Below are positions 5,378 through 5,739 of a stretch of 5,739 bases of DNA, piece by piece. The position numbers and the translations under genes are program-made. Source of the DNA: Spirochaetia bacterium (lineage in GTDB: Bacteria > Spirochaetota > Spirochaetia > Treponematales > Breznakiellaceae); contig BNUW01000146.1 in the NCBI GenBank assembly GCA_025997655.1, positions 1 through 5,739 on the forward strand, in the 5' to 3' direction. The stretch's first letter is position 1; each line of letters opens with the position of its first letter. The notes beneath the pieces were generated by a model that had not been told where the DNA came from, made no database searches, and worked only from the letters and a program-made list of their open reading frames with translations.

Positions 5378-5739
5378 ATGGCGGATGAAGTTTTAGAATT
5401 ACGGCATATTTCTAAACAATACCCCGGTGTGCTTGCCCTCAATGACGTTTCCGTTAGTTTTCGTACGGGGGAAGTACACGCCCTTATCGGGGAAAACGGC
5501 GCCGGTAAATCAACCCTTATCAAGGTTTTGTCCGGCGCTATTATTCCCGACCATGGGGAGATTGTCTTTAACGGCGCCGTATATCCCAGCATGACCCCCC
5601 AGCTTTCCAAGAAACTGGGCATCGCGGTTATTTACCAGGAGTTCAACCTGTTTCCCTCCCTCAGTGTGGCGGAGAATGTTTTTTCCGGGAACCTCATGGG
5701 GAATGCGATTTTTATCGACCGGGCACAATGCGAACAACG
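5378..5739 (+). CDS. Sugar ABC transporter ATP-binding protein, RbsA/MglA type (3' truncated)
   Basis: The first 120 residues of an ATPase that powers sugar import; family members have about 500 residues with two fused nucleotide-binding domains, so roughly three quarters lies beyond the window. Walker A is GENGAGKST (38-46) with Lys44 and Ser45. The preceding YPGVLALNDVS is the typical start of RbsA-like proteins, and the Q-loop is IYQEFNLFPSLSVAEN with Gln87. The signature motif, Walker B and the second domain are not in the window. The ATG at 5378 has a GAGGGA ribosome site 5 bases upstream and directly follows the binding-protein gene, as in CUT2 operons, where permease genes usually come next. 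The frame is open to the last base. The exact sugar is unknown. Confidence 0.93.
   Translation, partial: MADEVLELRHISKQYPGVLALNDVSVSFRTGEVHALIGENGAGKSTLIKVLSGAIIPDHGEIVFNGAVYPSMTPQLSKKLGIAVIYQEFNLFPSLSVAENVFSGNLMGNAIFIDRAQCEQ

Noticed and set aside
1..5739. CRISPR arrays, insertion sequences, tRNA or rRNA genes
   Set aside because: No regularly spaced direct repeats, transposase motifs, terminal inverted repeats or tRNA-like cloverleaf were found on reading both strands.

Overview
This window looks like the end of a draft contig from a bacterium. The first 23 bases match an Illumina sequencing adapter, fused directly to coding sequence; everything after that reads as ordinary bacterial DNA with high coding density, short spacers, clear Shine-Dalgarno sites and sigma-70-type promoters. 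The genes suggest an anaerobic or fermentative, sugar-using bacterium. The sugar-binding lipoprotein, the archaeal-type aspartyl-tRNA synthetase and the cysteine-rich proteins would suit a spirochaete of the Treponema group. That placement is an impression from protein style, not a demonstrated assignment.

Region 1 (24-1240, + strand) is the tail of an operon. It holds the C-terminal half of a short-chain dehydrogenase/reductase (SDR) and, 26 bases later, a complete deoxyribose-phosphate aldolase (deoC). DeoC carries an extra N-terminal amphipathic helix joined to the catalytic barrel by an Ala/Pro linker. This layout is typical of encapsulation peptides that send enzymes into bacterial microcompartments. 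DeoC (DERA) is the signature enzyme of the 'sugar-phosphate-utilising' microcompartment loci, so this operon may be the trailing end of such a locus, with shell genes lost beyond the contig end. A strong hairpin follows deoC.

Region 2 (1241-3267) holds a small DEDDh-type 3'-5' exonuclease on the + strand with its own likely promoter. It converges tail to tail, with only 5 bases between stop codons, on aspS (- strand). AspS is an archaeal-type aspartyl-tRNA synthetase with the residue pattern of a non-discriminating enzyme, one that also charges tRNA-Asn.

Region 3 (3268-4328) has a divergent regulatory region and then an alpha/beta hydrolase of the monoacylglycerol-lipase / serine aminopeptidase S33 group. 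It is driven by a good sigma-70 promoter whose -35 box lies inside a small palindrome.

Region 4 (4329-5739) starts a sugar ABC importer operon of the ribose/galactose (CUT2) type. A near-consensus promoter leads into a substrate-binding lipoprotein and the first 120 residues of the RbsA/MglA-type ATPase, which runs off the window. If DeoC works on pentose phosphates, the importer could supply related sugars, but nothing in the sequence links the two operons directly. No intergenic stretch exceeds about 140 bases.
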